64,000 nucleotides of DNA from Brugia malayi (Eukaryota > Nematoda > Chromadorea > Rhabditida > Onchocercidae): positions 10,278,501 through 10,342,500 of the forward strand of contig NW_025062478.1 in NCBI RefSeq assembly GCF_000002995.4, given 5' to 3'. The notes beneath the pieces are model-generated. The model did not search any database and had not been told where the DNA came from. It saw only the letters and a program-made list of their open reading frames with translations. Shown one piece after another: positions 47,593 to 62,133 of the stretch. The translations under genes were made by a program, and so were the position numbers. Numbering within the stretch: the stretch's first letter is position 1; the number at the start of each line of letters is the position of its first letter.

Positions 47593-50500
47593 TCATATGC
47601 ACTTCCATTTTTCATCTTGTGATTCTGCTACCACCACTTCATTGTTACTATGCTTTTTTTGCTGTCTATTCATTACTTCATAAATTTTAGATGCCTGAGA
47701 AACAAGTTCCAATTTTCGTTTGTGTTCATTTTCTAGTTGCTTTTTGAGTTGCTGCAACTGAGTGAAAATGATTGACTTACAAGCATGCATCCCATCACAA
47801 AAAAAAAGAAAGGAAAGATAGAAGCTAACAACAAATTGGTAGTTTCACTGAAATTATCATTTCACTATCAAGAAGCAAATTAGAAGAATGATTTTGTTTA
47901 ACGTATGCTCGAAGTATCAAGTTTCATATCTCATATTTTACTATGATATTATATGCATTTCAAAAATATTTGTAGAATTTTTGCAAAAAAATAAGATTAA
48001 GAGAAATCATCTTGCAATTAAAAGTAGCTATGTATCATCATCATCATCAAACCTAGCCTGTGGAGCAAAAATTAACAGTTTATTCTAGATTTTTGTAGCA
48101 AATATGCCGTTGTTTTTGTACCTTGTTAATTTATTGATGCGCACAAAAAGCTTCTAAAGCATGCTACAATTAATGAAAGCAAAAAGAAACACAGATAGAG
48201 AACACTAGAAGCCAAACATGCAATTAGTATTCGATTGAAATTTTTAAGATTTTTAAAGTATAATAATAGACTCAACTATATTTCATTACTGCAACACCGG
48301 TAAAAAAGATCTGAAAAATCTGCTTTACCAGATTAAAATTATATAAGAAGCATAACCAACCCCATTTATTTCATGTTGTAAACGTGAAATTTCACTAAGA
48401 TATACTTCTTCCTTCAACATCGCTTCTTGCTCAATTGCATCGATGTGAGAAGACTGTAAATGTACCCATAAAAAAGGTTGACAAAGTAATTATTTTGCAT
48501 TTTAATACAGTATGGTATATATATCAAGGACTTTCTACTGTATAATTTGAGTAATGGAAGATATATTCAAAAGAAAAATAATTAATATAAAACATTAAAA
48601 CAGTAAAAAATCAATCACAGTTTTTTTTTCTTAATCATCATCTATTAATTATGAAAACTTCATCAAAATTTCACGTGAAAATCAGGTAAGTCTTCCTCAC
48701 TGCATATATAAAAATCAACAACGATTTTATATTTTTATTTTTTTATGCTGAAAACTTACAAGGTTAGTAAGTGCTGATCGATACCTTCGATTATTTGCTT
48801 CCAGCTCCGCAACTTTCTTCAAATTTATCTTATTTTCGCTGTCATCACCTTTATTCTTACTGATCTGCTTAAATGTATCATAATTTTTTTTTTTTTTTTC
48901 TATAAATCGATCAAAAAACTTTCAACAGCTTTCATAAAACTTTCAAAATAACTTAACCTGAAATTAGCAACTAATACTTACACTGATAGGAAGAGCTGAT
49001 CCATTTAAATATTGAAAATAATGGTATTTCTTCTCTTAGGCTTTTTTTTTTTTAAAAAAAACTCAGATTACATGGATAATAAAATTATAAATCACCGGGA
49101 AATCATCATTAAATTTTCTAACCTTCACATTTTCGTTCTTCTTCATCACGTCCTCGACATCTCTCAACCATTTGTAAAAGTGATCCATATCGCAAATAAC
49201 CGGTACACTTGGCAATTTTGTATTTTGCGGTGCAATTGCACAGAGAGTCTTGAATACATTACAACAATGCTGTTGCAGCGCTTTCACATGATTTTTCTGT
49301 AGAAAGAAAAATATTATAATTATTAATTCAAGCCATAGTCAGTAAAACTTTTGTTTTTTGAAATAATTTGCATAATTTCCTTAAATTCCATTGAATCTTC
49401 AAAGTTCTGAAATGTTGTTTCCATTCATCTATTTTCTATTATATTCAAATTAAATTATTTCATTAGCACTAAATTCACCTCTATTTCTTCCAAGTGTTTC
49501 TTGAAAATAGCTTCCTGTTGTTGTGAAATTTCTACAATTTTATAATTTATCTTACGTAATTCCTGAAAAAAAAAAAGCATCATGTTATTTGAAAAGATAA
49601 AATTTCAGACTAATTTGTCGGAAAAATTTTACATACATGTAAACAGTAACAGCTTAACTCTTTTCATAAAATATTTTCAAAGTATACATAAATATACACT
49701 TTAATACTAGCAATATATGTTAGGCTTCGATGGCATAATTCTGATGATTTTACTTTGCATGAGCTAAATCAAATAAGGTTTACTAAAATGTAAGAAATAA
49801 CTGCTTCCCTTCATTCTATTTGCAAATATTTTTGTTCAAAAAGTATTTTCCATGTATTTGCTGGGTTCAATCAGTTTTTTTTCTCAACAATACACAAGAA
49901 AGGGAGAAAAAAGGTTACAAATTAGATTTCTAGATGGAAATATTTGATAGGAGAGGATAGTTGGACCATTAAATAACTGTACTGGTAATATATCATATTT
50001 TAATATCCATCTACAGTATTTCTGATGTCATTTCACTAGTTACTAAAGTTTAATTATTAACCTCGTTTTGCATTTTTAATTCATTGATTTCCAAATTAAT
50101 CTTGTCGTCACAAACTGCAACATTATCCTTTGCTGCCGACTGAACTTCGTTTTTTATCATCTGTAATTGAAAAGATTTATAATAAGCGTACTTACAAGTT
50201 CAAAAAAAAAAAAATGGATTTAATTAAAAAAATATCCAAGATCAAATTTTTTTAAAGTGCAAAGTTTAGCTTTAATTAATCAGTTTTATTTAGTATTTAC
50301 TAAAAATAAATAAATGGACTATTCGGTATATCAGAATAATGTTAACATAAATAACGAAGTAAATTATAAGATATGCAAATACTTCATTAGCTCAACCTTA
50401 GGAACAATATTTTCGCAATTAAGAGAAGGTTTATGAAGAAATAAGAAAGAAATGACCCACTGAAATGATCTATCTCATTGAGTTACTGATTTACATATCA

Positions 50501-53500
50501 CATAGGTTTACTCGATCTACACATATTCGTTAATTTTATATAGAGTTAAAAGTAGATTATTTCACTATCAAACTTAATTTATTTGAAATGTTTGGTGCAA
50601 TCATTAATGTGATTCTTACTGAGCAGTTTAAAGTTAACGATAATGTAAGGAAAAAACTAAAATTACTTACTTTCTCTAGCATACCATCATCATTACAAGA
50701 AGATATTAGTGTTTCTCTGAAAAAAACTTCCAGTTACAATATAATGAGATGAATAATCCATTGATAAATAAAAGAACGGACTGGAACATTCTAATCTTAT
50801 CTTTATGAAATGAAATACTAGATGACATAACTTACTATAAATCTTTGTATAACTAGCTGAACCTTGTTACAATCAGTACTCCCATCTAAAATTACAATGT
50901 TTAAAAAAAAACCTGATAACATAGAAGTATGCAAAATTAATTAGCCACAAAAATTAATGATTCACTTTTGCAATATTATGATCCTAAACCTGAAGTCCTC
51001 ATTTATGGCTTCTAACAAATTATTAAACTTTAAAAATATGAATAAATGTGAACCAACTTTTATTAATCCAGAAAAATTTTCTTGTTTACCTTTTCATCTC
51101 AGCTTCCTTATATTTTGCGATCTCCTCTTCCAGAGAGACAATATGATTTAGTTTTTTATTGTATTCGCTTTTAAATTCACTCAACTCTTTACGACACTTT
51201 GCAACTTCAACCATTTCCTTAGAAATGCTGAAAATGGGGCGATTAGAGAGGGAAGGTACATTTTTCGATCTTTTTAGCTCTTATCGTCACTGACTACGGA
51301 ATTCCAGTATGATATTTCTTTAAGAAGTTGAACCGTTGGGTACTACTCCAGTGATTAGTAATACTTTAAAAGAAGAGAGAAATTACTTACTCGACAGACA
51401 TCTGCTTAGCATATTTTTCCTTTTCTTCCTGCATATATTCTAATTCATTCTTTAGCTTGGTGATATCCTGAAAGACAACGATGTTATATTCTAAAATGTA
51501 AATTTGCTATAGAAATTCCTTTAGAAAACAAAATTTCTTGAATCAGATAAAGAAAAACAAAATTTTTTTACCAAAAAATAAATTTTTCGAAATTCACAGT
51601 AAATCAAATCTTGCTTTCAGATGAGATTGATGTAATTGATGTAATATTATTCGTTTCATTTTGCATTCTTACAATAAAATCGTCGCAGGCAGAAAAAGCG
51701 GTCATATTAAGTCTTTTAAAGCAAATTAATCGAGATCATCATAGAAAAAAATCACGTTATCATGGGCTTCCATAACATCATGAAGCTGTTTTCGGTATTT
51801 TTCAACTTCCTTCTTTAATTCACCACAATTTGCATCACTCGTTGCAGTTGCGCTCTGCAGTGCTTCCAGTTTACTGCTTAACTGCAAAAACATCTTCAAA
51901 TTAATATTTTAACCAAGGAATAAAAGATTCAATATAGGCAGATCAAAGTTTGGAAAGTACTGTTAAATAATCTGCCCATAGCATATAAGGAGTATGCACA
52001 AAACTTTACTCCGGCTGGGCAAATGAATTAGCCGAAGAAAGCAACATTTTGCTATCTGTTTGAAAGCTTTATAAAAAATGAATGTAGATAATAAAAGTAA
52101 TTAATTCCTTACCTCTGCATTTGTAGTTTCCATTTCGGTCAATTTTTCACTGTATGTAGCACAATCATTCATATATCTCATGCGTTCTCGATTTGCATCC
52201 ATAAGTTGCGCATTTAAAACATGAATTTGTTCGCAATGCTGCAAATATGAAAAACATTTTAATAAATATTTCTTTCAAATAAATTTAAAAACCATTTGAT
52301 CATTTGCAAAAGTGTCACTTTATGTTTTCGCTAAACGGTCCAAAGTCTTTTCCATTTTCTCAGTACTTTTTTATGCGTTTATTTTATAGTATTAACGGGG
52401 TACCCCACACTTTCTTATTTACTTTAAACTGAGGGAATTAATCGAAGTGTTAATTGAATGTAGCGATTCGGAAAAAAAGAAGCAAATGTTTGACGAAAAA
52501 ATAATTCTTTCAAATCGATTCAAAAATAGATAACTAATAAAGAAAAAAAAAAAAACTTTGGATTATCAAACTCAAACGAGAAAGATCAAAAATTGACTTT
52601 TTCTCGTTCCTGAACTGCTGTTTCTGCATTTCCTTTCTGTTGCAACATTTCATCTCGAATCTCGGAGGTCACTATACTTAATTCTTCTGCCACTTTCATT
52701 GTGCTTTGCAATTTCATCTGAAGCGTATCACGTTCTGCTTTCTGAATAAGCGATGAATAAAATATTCTTACTCGAATATGCTATTAACACTTTCAGGTGA
52801 CAAGAAGTTTAACAATAAAAATATTAAAGGATTCAAATGCAATATTTCATACAATATTCATTTTTAAAATTCAGTGTTTGATCTATTTAACCACATTATT
52901 TGTTACCAAAATCATTTAAATAGAGATGTAATTTTATAACAATTCAAATAATCTTACCGCATTGCCTTCAACATCTTGCAAACGTTTCTCGAGTAAAGCA
53001 TTCGTTTTGCTCAAATGTTCAATTTGGCAATCTTGATTCTTAAAAGAAAAAAAAAAATTTTTTTGCAACCAAATTTAAGCAATAATATGAAAAACTTAGT
53101 CAATAAAAAAGACTGTCCAGAAAATTCGGACAGAATACTTGGCTATAGTATGAAATAGCAAGAAATTGAATAAGGAAAAGACATATTTGTGTTACTCTGC
53201 TAAATATTGAGACCATGAATGAGAAATCTACCTGAAGTAAGTTTTAACAGAACTATAAGATACACTATTAATCTTTTCTTGGATTTAGGGAAATCCTTGT
53301 TTGACATATCATCGAACTGCGAAAATTACTCATGTAGAAGACAATAGGGGTGACAATGGAGAACTATTGTCAACTCTCCGTCATATCGCACTTTTTAGCT
53401 CATGCTATCCTTATCTGAATCATCTGTGAAACATCCCTAGGATATCCTACCTGTAATTCTTTTCTTATTTGTTGTAGTGTTTGCAATCGCTGATTCAATT

Positions 53501-56500
53501 CCAATTCCTGTTGCGAACAACGGTTTTTACTTGAAGCTAACTCCTAAAAACAAAGATAAAGAAATCATCCTATCACTGACAGCTATCATATTACAAAGCT
53601 TCTTGCATAAACTTTATTCTTTTAACTAAAATATATCAAAAGTAACTTTCACAAATGAAACACATCCTGTTTAAAAATTATATTATCATAACTCTATATT
53701 ATTGCTTAACTCAATTAAGACATCTTCTTGGAAGCAAAATTATTGCACTGACTTTCATCTTTAGTTCTTAGCTTTTCAATTCAGTTATATATTCTATGAA
53801 TCAATGTCCACTTGTTCAAGATTCATTTATAATAACTTCGAAACAAATAAACAAACAACTAAAACATTGGACAAATGGTTTCCATTGTAATCGAATTAAA
53901 ATCAAAATTAGAAAAAATTAAACGTACAGTTTTCAGTCTGTCAATTTGTTGCTGATAAGGTTTAGTATCAACGGGTGGTGGAGTCGAGTGAATTACAGAT
54001 TGTGCTTTTTTCATCTCTTCCCTCAATGCACCAAATTCTCCTTGCAGCTGAGAGAAAATAAAAATAAAATTTAACAACTCATTCTGCTCATGCAATATTC
54101 ACTGATAAAAAACTAATATCCTCAAAAAATGACAAATTTTCTAAATTGCTAACTTCAAATTCACTTTTTTTTTTTTTTTCACACATCACAACTAAATTAT
54201 CGATTATCAAATAATGATCACTTTATCCCTTCAAAAGTCGATGAGAAAAATAAAATAGAAATCTATACCTGATCATATTTACGCTGTAAGTACGACTTTT
54301 CTTGTGCATTATTGCTCAGTTGAGTGCATACTGTTTGTTCAAATAATTTATACTTTCTCTTCTCTTCGGCCAATGTTTTCCTAACACAAAACAAAATTGA
54401 GAAAAAAAGTTACCTTCCTAAAAACGTTCTATTTTGGTGATTGAAAATCAGTGAGTATTCATCTAGATCGACGAATAAATTAGAATTCATGATTATCCAG
54501 TGAAAAACTGTTATTGTAAGAGAATCTCCTATTAATAATGTGACTTTCCAGACAACGAAATCATTTTATACTTACTGAAGCATAGCAATTTCTGAATCTT
54601 TTTGTTCCGCTGCTGTGAGTTTATCGGTACACTGTAAGACGAGACGATCTTTGTCGGCAATTTGTTTTTTCATCAAAGCAATTTGATCACCCAGTTTGGC
54701 TTTCTGAAATTTGAAACATCGAAAAATAAAATTTAATTATATTAGTCAACCGGATAATACTTATACTCAGCTTTATCTATTAAAAATTATACTATCTCTG
54801 GTTTTAAGCCGAGTCATCTTCATATTACAATAACTGATAATCGACATTGTTACTAAAGTTTATTTTATAAAGCAAAAAAAAAAATAATTTAGTCAGGTGA
54901 AATCAGATAACCTGTGTATTCACACTGTTGATATAATTCGTGAGAAATGTGATATATTCTGGCTCAAGGTCTGCTACAGCATTCAAACGTGCTTGAAATT
55001 TGTTCGTATTAATATCTTTTAATGGATTTGCTGAAAAAAAAAAAGAAAAAATCGATATTTAAATAAGAAGAGGTGTAACAATAATTTTATGTACAATGAA
55101 CTGCTTTTCGATTCTTTTTTTCAATTAGAATTGTTAATAGCATTATTAGAATGAATCTTTCGCTAACCTTTCTTTGGTTTCATCTTTTCTAGGTTTTTGT
55201 CGTCATTTTCAAGAGATGTCATGATTTCTACAGCTGGATTTTCATCTGCCACTTTAACTTCCCCTTTCACGATTTCACGTAAATGTTCGTCATTCCGTCG
55301 TGCACGATTCTTTTTCCTCGCTTTTCTTTCGCCAACTTAAAATGTTTGTACTTAGTTTATGAACTAAATTTCGGTTCTGTGAAAGAAGCACAGAAAAAAA
55401 ACTCTTAATGTCTAAGATGCTAAATATGTAGATGAATGAAAAATATATCAAAGGGTAAATAATTCTATCGCAAACAAACAATAATGTTAAAACGGATCAT
55501 ATAATATTAGACAGCGTAAATATTATGATAGATTATTCATAAATTTGAACAACTAACCATCGTTGCCTTTATTTTCATCATGAAGAACCTTTACAGTAGA
55601 TTTTAGTTCCGGCTCATCATTTAGCTTCTCAGAACTATCTCGTTGCCCTGATAAACTTTCCATAGTCTTCGTAACAGCAACGTACTCATCTTTTGCCGAT
55701 TCTGTATGCTGCTTAATTTCTGGAAATAGTTTTAAAAATATAAATCTGAAAAAACAATAGCTGAAAATTATGATTTTCTTTTTCCAAAAGAAATTTCTAG
55801 AAGAGAAGAGTAACCGTCTCCAAAAGTATAGTTGAATTAGGCTAGTTAATAATAACTTGCCAATAATAATCAATGTAATTAAATATACATATAATTAAAT
55901 ATAGTTAAACAAATATATTCAATAATTTTCATGAGATTTCCGTTACAACAATATAATATCTAAAAGAACTTATAAAGTCAACTGAAAGAAACGATTTGAA
56001 CTCTGAATTCAAAACTGTTATTAGTTACAATAAATAGCAGAAACGAATAAAAAATAACATGAAAAATAAACAAACCAGTCACCAGCTGTTTGCCCTTGGA
56101 TTTCTTACGATTCAGTTTTGTATCATTTTCACCATCATTCGTACCATTCCATTCATCGGCTCCGCAATGACTATTTGTCGATAATGGAACATAGAGTAAA
56201 TCACCATTTGCAGGTTTCTGGAAATAAATTTAGAAAAAAAAAAATTTTTTTTTCCTATTTTTCCTATTTTCCTATTAAACTGCTCTAAAATCATTAAATA
56301 TATATATATATATAGCTTTTGCACCTGTGAGTGAGTTCAACATCATTCTCTGCAAGTAAAAAATTCTTATTTTCAAATTTCAGTACCAAATATCAGCTTT
56401 CAACCGTTATAGAGTTCCAACATCAGATCAAATTTAATGAACAAAATAAAAGAATGAATTTGAAATATTCTGGAAACAGAAAAGTTAAGCATATGACAAC

Positions 56501-56980
56501 AAGCCTACAGCACTGTCTACTTTGCATATGACAAAACTACAAACAGCAACAAATAATTTCACTCACTTAAATACTTACTTCATTTCGATTTTGCTTTTCT
56601 TCCACCACAAAATCTCTTTTCTTATCACCATATTTTCCTTTATTTTTGTTTTTTGCACTTTTTGCCTTAGTCACACGATCCTCAGCAAGCAATCGCAATG
56701 CATTTTCTCCGTAAGCCTACAAAAGAAAAAAAATATATATTACAACTTCTCTTGAAAACTTCTCGCACTTTCAACAAAATTCCACAAAAAAAAAAAAACA
56801 TTCAAACCAATTTATCATATTTTATGGATATCACTGCATCTAATAAAAATTGAAATGCTAACAAAATTAAACCTTTTCAAAATCAGTTTCTTTTGGATAC
56901 ATTTTTAAGACAATAATTGAAATTATAGTGATCAAAACGGCAATTACTGCTACAAATCCGAATGATGTCGGATCCATCAT
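47593..56980 (-). CDS. RRBP1/kinectin-like ER membrane coiled-coil protein
   Basis: Predicted type of ER-anchored coiled-coil scaffold that in animals links ribosomes or kinesin to the ER. Twenty-three - strand exons keep frame and give 915 aa: 56980-56873, 56716-56579, 56217-56076, 55719-55558, 55335-55168, 55030-54912, 54703-54576, 54380-54269, 54047-53928, 53543-53451, 53038-52958, 52741-52598, 52238-52113, 51881-51756, 51467-51391, 51227-51090, 50716-50671, 50160-50062, 49562-49479, 49296-49123, 48864-48760, 48453-48361 and 47757-47593. Residues about 8-25 are a hydrophobic N-terminal anchor followed by MYPKE; vertebrate kinectin and RRBP1 have a similar anchor followed by MKET. Residues about 37-250 are charged and Lys-rich (NKNKGK, KARKKNRARR). 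From about residue 280 to the end the sequence is heptad-rich coiled coil, interrupted by a Cys/Pro-containing segment in exon 20 (CCNVFKTLCAIAP). The decapeptide repeats of vertebrate RRBP1 are absent, so kinectin-like is as good a name. The donor after exon 12 (gtcaat) is weak. Confidence 0.85.
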
Positions 56981-56988
56981 CTAAAACG
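56981..56988 (-). promoter_or_regulatory. Putative trans-splice acceptor abutting the start codon
   Basis: On the - strand CCGTTTTAG ends at 56981, so the ATG at 56980 is the first base after the AG. That would place the spliced leader directly next to the start codon. Alternatively an untranslated cis-spliced exon lies further upstream. Confidence 0.45.
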
Positions 56989-59900
56989 GCAACTTGAAAG
57001 TTAATCAACATTAGCAACAAATGATACATATCAAACTTCGAAAATTTATGATTTTGCATATCAAAAGAAGGAATCAATCGCTAAACTACATTTAAAAATC
57101 TTCGATTTTGAAATCGAAAAGCAAAATTTTTAGAGCAATTATAGCAATATGGTGATAAAAAAGAAGTGTAGAAATAAACTGCAACATTTTTCACATTATT
57201 CTTCGAAAATAATTTAATCATCCTATGTTTCAATCTTGTTCGTATTTTAATTGAACAAAGGGAAATAATTATATGCGAGAATAAGATTAGAAAATTTTAA
57301 AAGCTCTATGACAACTGTTCATTACAAGGATAATTCTAGATCTCTTTAAGTTTTGCAAAAATTCTTTAGCACCAAAAATTTTGATTTCAAATCCTATAAA
57401 AATTTTGAACCAACACTTGAAATAGTCAAAATTCATTTCTTACAAATAACGGACGTAAACTTATCAATACCAGCAGTTTGAAGAGAGAAAAATAAGAAAT
57501 TTGATTACTCGACCGGTCTTAAAATAGAAAAAATCAGAAATGCATTAACTTAAAAATCACATCACCATCAATAACCATACCATAAAAACAATTATTCTAA
57601 ATACTCAAATTTAGAACTGGGATAAAATGTGAAAGATAGACATGAAAAAGTGACAAGCAAATAACTAAATTAGAAATTGAAAAATATGCACTTATTATGA
57701 AAAAAAAAAAGGAATGTTGGAGAAAGCGTGCTAGATTCAACTAGATCAATATTCTAAGGCAACCACTTGCATCTCGTTTTCAATTGATTTTGTTAGCTAA
57801 CATTTTCGGATGAAAAGTAACTTGGGAAGAACAAAATAAAAAAATAATTCAAATGGGTACTCATTAAAATTTTAGTAAGCTAAAATAAAAATGAAATATA
57901 ATGCTTTCCTTTCCATTCTGTAATCTTCAGATTTAAACTAAATATTTATTTCATAACCAAAAAATTTGAAATAAAACTCACAGAATAATTGCGAGTACAA
58001 GAAAAGCGGAAAATGCAGGCATTAATGAAAATGAAATTTTGATACTTTTTGCTGAGCTAAAATTAAAAATGAAATACAGAAAGGTAAGTTTTTTCTTTTT
58101 TATGAAAAAATTTTTTGCAATATTATATTTTTATAAATATTCCAAATGAATTTTTCTTTTTATCGCAACACATTTTTTTTTTCCAAATATTCCAAATAAT
58201 ATATAACAAACTTCTAACTAGTAATTTATTAATCGCCGATCGTAATCAAGCCTTCACTATCAATTTCTGCTCATAAGTTATCATATGAAAAAAAAAAATA
58301 ATAATAATAAATAAATAAGTCAGTAGTGAGAACAATTTCTAACAAAAATTAAACAATATATCTAAATGTAAATGATGTGAGAGAGGTCATTATTGATTGA
58401 AATCAAATTCATTTTTCACTCATTCATAAGAAATAATCTTAGTACTTTTTAAGATTAAAAAATGAAATATACATGTAAAATTATTAAATTACAAAAAAAA
58501 AAAAAAAAATGAAATATACATGTAAAATTATTAAATTATAAAAAAAAAAAAAAATAATATTATAAAAATATGTCAAATTATTTCCTTATATCACTAATCT
58601 AATATTAAATAATTTAAAAGAATGAAAATATTACATGGACAGGACAGAAACGTTACACTTCGACTTCAGCAGGTGATCAGACAATGATTAAATGAATGAT
58701 AATTAGTGTCAAACAACGACAGAATTTGACGGAAGAGAAGAGTACTACCATACAATTTATTATTAAACTCTTCTTTAACAGACAAAACGATCGATGATGA
58801 TTCGATGGATATAATCTGATTACATCGTTCGTGCAGCAAAAACTGAATTTCATTTGTAATCGACCGATTGCGCTCGATAGTAGTAATCGTTATATGTATA
58901 TAAAACATGAAACATTAGAGAAATATTTTTCAATAATTCATTTAAAATAAATCAAATAAAATAATAAAATCAGAACTGAAAATTTCTGTAAATATAGTTA
59001 AACTAGATTCATAATTGTACGACTAGTTGACGAGAATTAAAATACTGTGGCGAAAGAAGGAATACCTGTTGTTGAGCGTTTCAAAATCTTTACCAATGCC
59101 TTAATTTAAAGATACAACCAATAACTAAATTTCAGATAAAAACTCTGAAGGCATTTCAATCCTTCAAGAAAAAAAAATATTCCAGAAAATCAATTAATTT
59201 GGCCAGAAATTGAGCAGAAAAAAAAAAAAAAAACTCTTTTCAAGATTATATGAAACAAAGTATCGTTATTTATTAAGGAAATAAACAGTAGTAATCCACT
59301 AATAACAGATATAATAAACGTTCACAACACAAATTTGTAAATTAATTTTGAAAGGAACATGAGAAAAACATTCGTTCTCCTAATATTTCAACTTGATTCA
59401 TTATCTGTCGTCAAATTATTGAATAAATTAAAAAATGGAAAAATAATTTGAAATCATAAGTGACAAAATTATAACAATGTCGTGGAATCTACTTATTTCA
59501 GCAATAATTTATTTATCATTCCTGGGATCAGTGATACATTTTGACTGATTAATAGCGAATATCACATAGTTGGCTATTCAAACTAGAATTTGAGATTTAA
59601 AAAAAAAAAAAAAAAAGTTGCAAATTGAACAGCTCCACAATAATGATGAAAAACAATCAAATCATATTGGTTTTAATACTTATATCCATCTTAATATACT
59701 CATTCCAAGCTGTAAACTGCAATTACACTGCAATTATTGTTGTTCTCTTTTGTACTTATTTTTTTGTAGTCTTTTTTTTTTGAAATTATTTTTTAACAGT
59801 TTACTAAAGTACATTTTAATTTAAATCTCTTTAATTTTTAACAGTATTTTTTAGATAGAATAATCTTAAAATGAAATAAACTGATGCTGAGTTATAAAAG

Positions 59901-60820
59901 AATGATAAATGGTGAATGCTATTAGTTACCTGTATTAAGCATGATATCTGTTGAGAGAGTGATAATTTATCAGTATCACAATAATGAATGTTTATAGCTA
60001 TAATAATAAATTAAATTATCACAAATGTAATTTGAAACCTTACTGCTTATGTAGACTAATTAATGAATTAAAGGATAATAATATCATCTTATCGCGTATC
60101 GTCTAGATAATAAAAAAAAAAAAGAGATCAAAAGAGAATGCAATTTCAAAGTGGGGAAACTATGATGTAAAAAATTTGAAGTGAATTGAAATTCGGTAGA
60201 ATGAAAAAATGATAAAAATGATAAAATTTAATGATAAAATCATTAAGCAAAATTTGAATTGAAATTGCTGAAATTTGTCAAATCGTAAACGATCGTTGCC
60301 AAAAAAATGGAAAGAACCCAAAAAATAAAAAAAAATCAAAAATTTTGTTAACAGCAAATGTTCGATGCTTGATTGATTCGCAACAATTCTATCGCTATTC
60401 ATCTAACTGTCTGGCATTCTCTAACAAATACAGCAAAACTTCTTGCTCTAATCGTCTTCACCATTCTATTTATCTGAAAGTAATGTGGCATAAAGTGTGG
60501 AGAATGACTTGTGCAACGGACGGAATAGAGCATTCCGATTTCATGGTCAGGATTTTTGCCGGATTGTAGTGGTAGTAGTTGCTATGAATGTGAAAGTTTA
60601 ACTTATTGGAATACAGCATATATTATTGTGAATTTGCATTCCGGAATCACATTACGTTTTTTTTAACATTCATGTTATATCTTTTATGCATTTAGAATTG
60701 CATGAAAGATTAGGATTGGTTGCAGAGTAAAATTTTACGTGAGATTTGAAATTTAATGTTGGAATTATTACGTGATATGATTTCATTTCAGCTAATTTTG
60801 TCATTTTCATTTTGTAATTG
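56989..60820. other. Divergent intergenic region
   Basis: This 3.8 kb region separates the divergently transcribed coiled-coil and LLPH-like genes and should hold both promoters. No supported exon is seen. An ATG at 58022 on the - strand begins MPAFSAFLVLAII and reaches a GTGAGT donor, but cannot be joined in frame to the next gene. A less AT-rich patch at about 60340-60600 has a 74-codon + frame without domains. A short tandem duplication is at 58460-58552. Confidence 0.5.
58460..58552. repeat. Tandem duplication, 2 x ~47 bp
   Basis: Two copies of ATGAAATATACATGTAAAAT plus TATTAAATTA, each followed by a long A run. They start near 58461 and 58509. The A run and TACATGTA palindrome recur in both. 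Confidence 0.9.
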
Positions 60821-60830
60821 ATACTTATAG
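60817..60830 (+). promoter_or_regulatory. Putative SL trans-splice acceptor for the LLPH-like gene
   Basis: TTGATACTTATAG ends at 60830, 19 nt before the ATG at 60850. The short A-rich leader and absence of an upstream exon fit trans-splicing. A second acceptor-like TTTCATTTCAG ends at 60790. Confidence 0.4.
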
Positions 60831-60849
60831 ATAAATATAATTGCTAGAA

Positions 60850-62133
60850 ATGGCGAAGAGTATTCGATCAAAATCAAAACGACGGGTACGTGCTATAAAA
60901 CGTGAACGACTAGCGCCACGTGTATTGAAACGTTTGCAAGCAACTGTTTCAAATCTTGATTCCAATAAGATAAAGATGGAAATTGATAACTCAAGTATCT
61001 TTTTTTCGTCTTTCTAATGTCATTTTTTTTTTTTCAAATATTTTATGAGTTGAGATAAATAAAAATAGAGAAAGGCGTATGATGTTTGGTTAGTAGAAAA
61101 ATGTTAGTAGATATTGAAGACGAATAGCTTGAGAGATGGACTTGAATACAAATGAATTTTGATACAGTTTAAGCTAGAACTAAAAATTTTGGTGAAAACT
61201 TGCATCGTATCAGAAGTGACAGTTAGGATTGAAAATTGAATACAAGTGGTTAGTTTGGCATAAGATTTTTGTGATAGAACGATAGCACTGAAAGTGTTAA
61301 AAGTAAAATTTAATAAAATAATTGTACTTTAGAGTCTCATTATTTCTCATTTTCAATATTGAACTATTTCCTATACCCATATCCAAAATTCTTAGTCCAA
61401 TAGTTATGATTGAGATGGCCTAGTTATAAATAAATAAATAAATATATATATATATATATGAATGTCATTATGTTTTTTCTCAGTTATCATTCACTTATTG
61501 CAGATATGGCAACCGAGTCAGCAGATCCTGATGTCGAACTTTTAAAGGTGATTTCTGTTTGTCTTCATAAAGAAAAGCAATATTATTGAGCTTTTATAAT
61601 TTAAAGAAAAAAGAAAGAAAGAGCCAATCGAAAATATAATATTAGGGATACATTAAGGATGTGACTGGTTCCATATATAATGTTGATGCATATGTGGTGC
61701 ACCCATTTTATTAGAGCCGTAATTAATGCCAGATATATCGGAAGAATTTGTTTGATTTTTTTTAGACTTGTAATGGTAATATTTATGCTATGATGAGAAT
61801 AATTCCTCCTTTGTAATATCGGTGTTGGAATCCTTTTCCTATTTTTTTTTCTTGGTTCTTTATAATGAGAAGCGAGTCACAGGCAAGAAGAAAATGATTA
61901 TTAGTTTTCATTCTTTATCCTTTCACAGTATTTGTTCATGTAATGTAAGGTGGAAACGATATTTTTTGGAATTTCAGATGGAAACTGATAGTGGTAATTT
62001 AAATTTGAAAACGATGAAGAAACCAGACGGTTCATATCCGGTATGGCTGAGCCAACGGAAGATAAAGAAGAAGAAACGTGAACAAAAAATTAAGCAAAGT
62101 AAGAAAAGTAGGAAGGCTCGAAGAAATCGCTGA
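60850..62133 (+). CDS. llph: LLPH-like nucleolar protein (LAPS18/LLP homologue)
   Basis: A small very basic protein; its family is nucleolar and linked to large-subunit ribosome biogenesis. Three exons, 60850-60994, 61504-61547 and 61978-62133, give 114 aa (human LLPH about 129). The N terminus MAKSIRSKSKRRVRAIKRER matches the family's MAKSxRSKxKRxxRAxKR start. The C-terminal block METD at 64-67 and GSYPVWLSQRKIKKKK at 81-96 matches the conserved METD...G-YPxW-xQR region. The end is almost pure Lys/Arg, suggesting nucleolar targeting. Introns are GT...AG with consistent phase (1 and 0). The intron sequence includes a short TA microsatellite at about 61442-61460. It is transcribed away from the coiled-coil gene. 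Confidence 0.93.

Noticed and set aside
57982..58022. Signal-peptide-like first exon MPAFSAFLVLAII on the - strand
   Set aside because: It has a donor but no plausible downstream exon; joining to 56980 gives an immediate stop.
60345..60569. 74-codon + frame upstream of the LLPH-like gene
   Set aside because: No domain or splice signals; it lies in the presumed promoter region.
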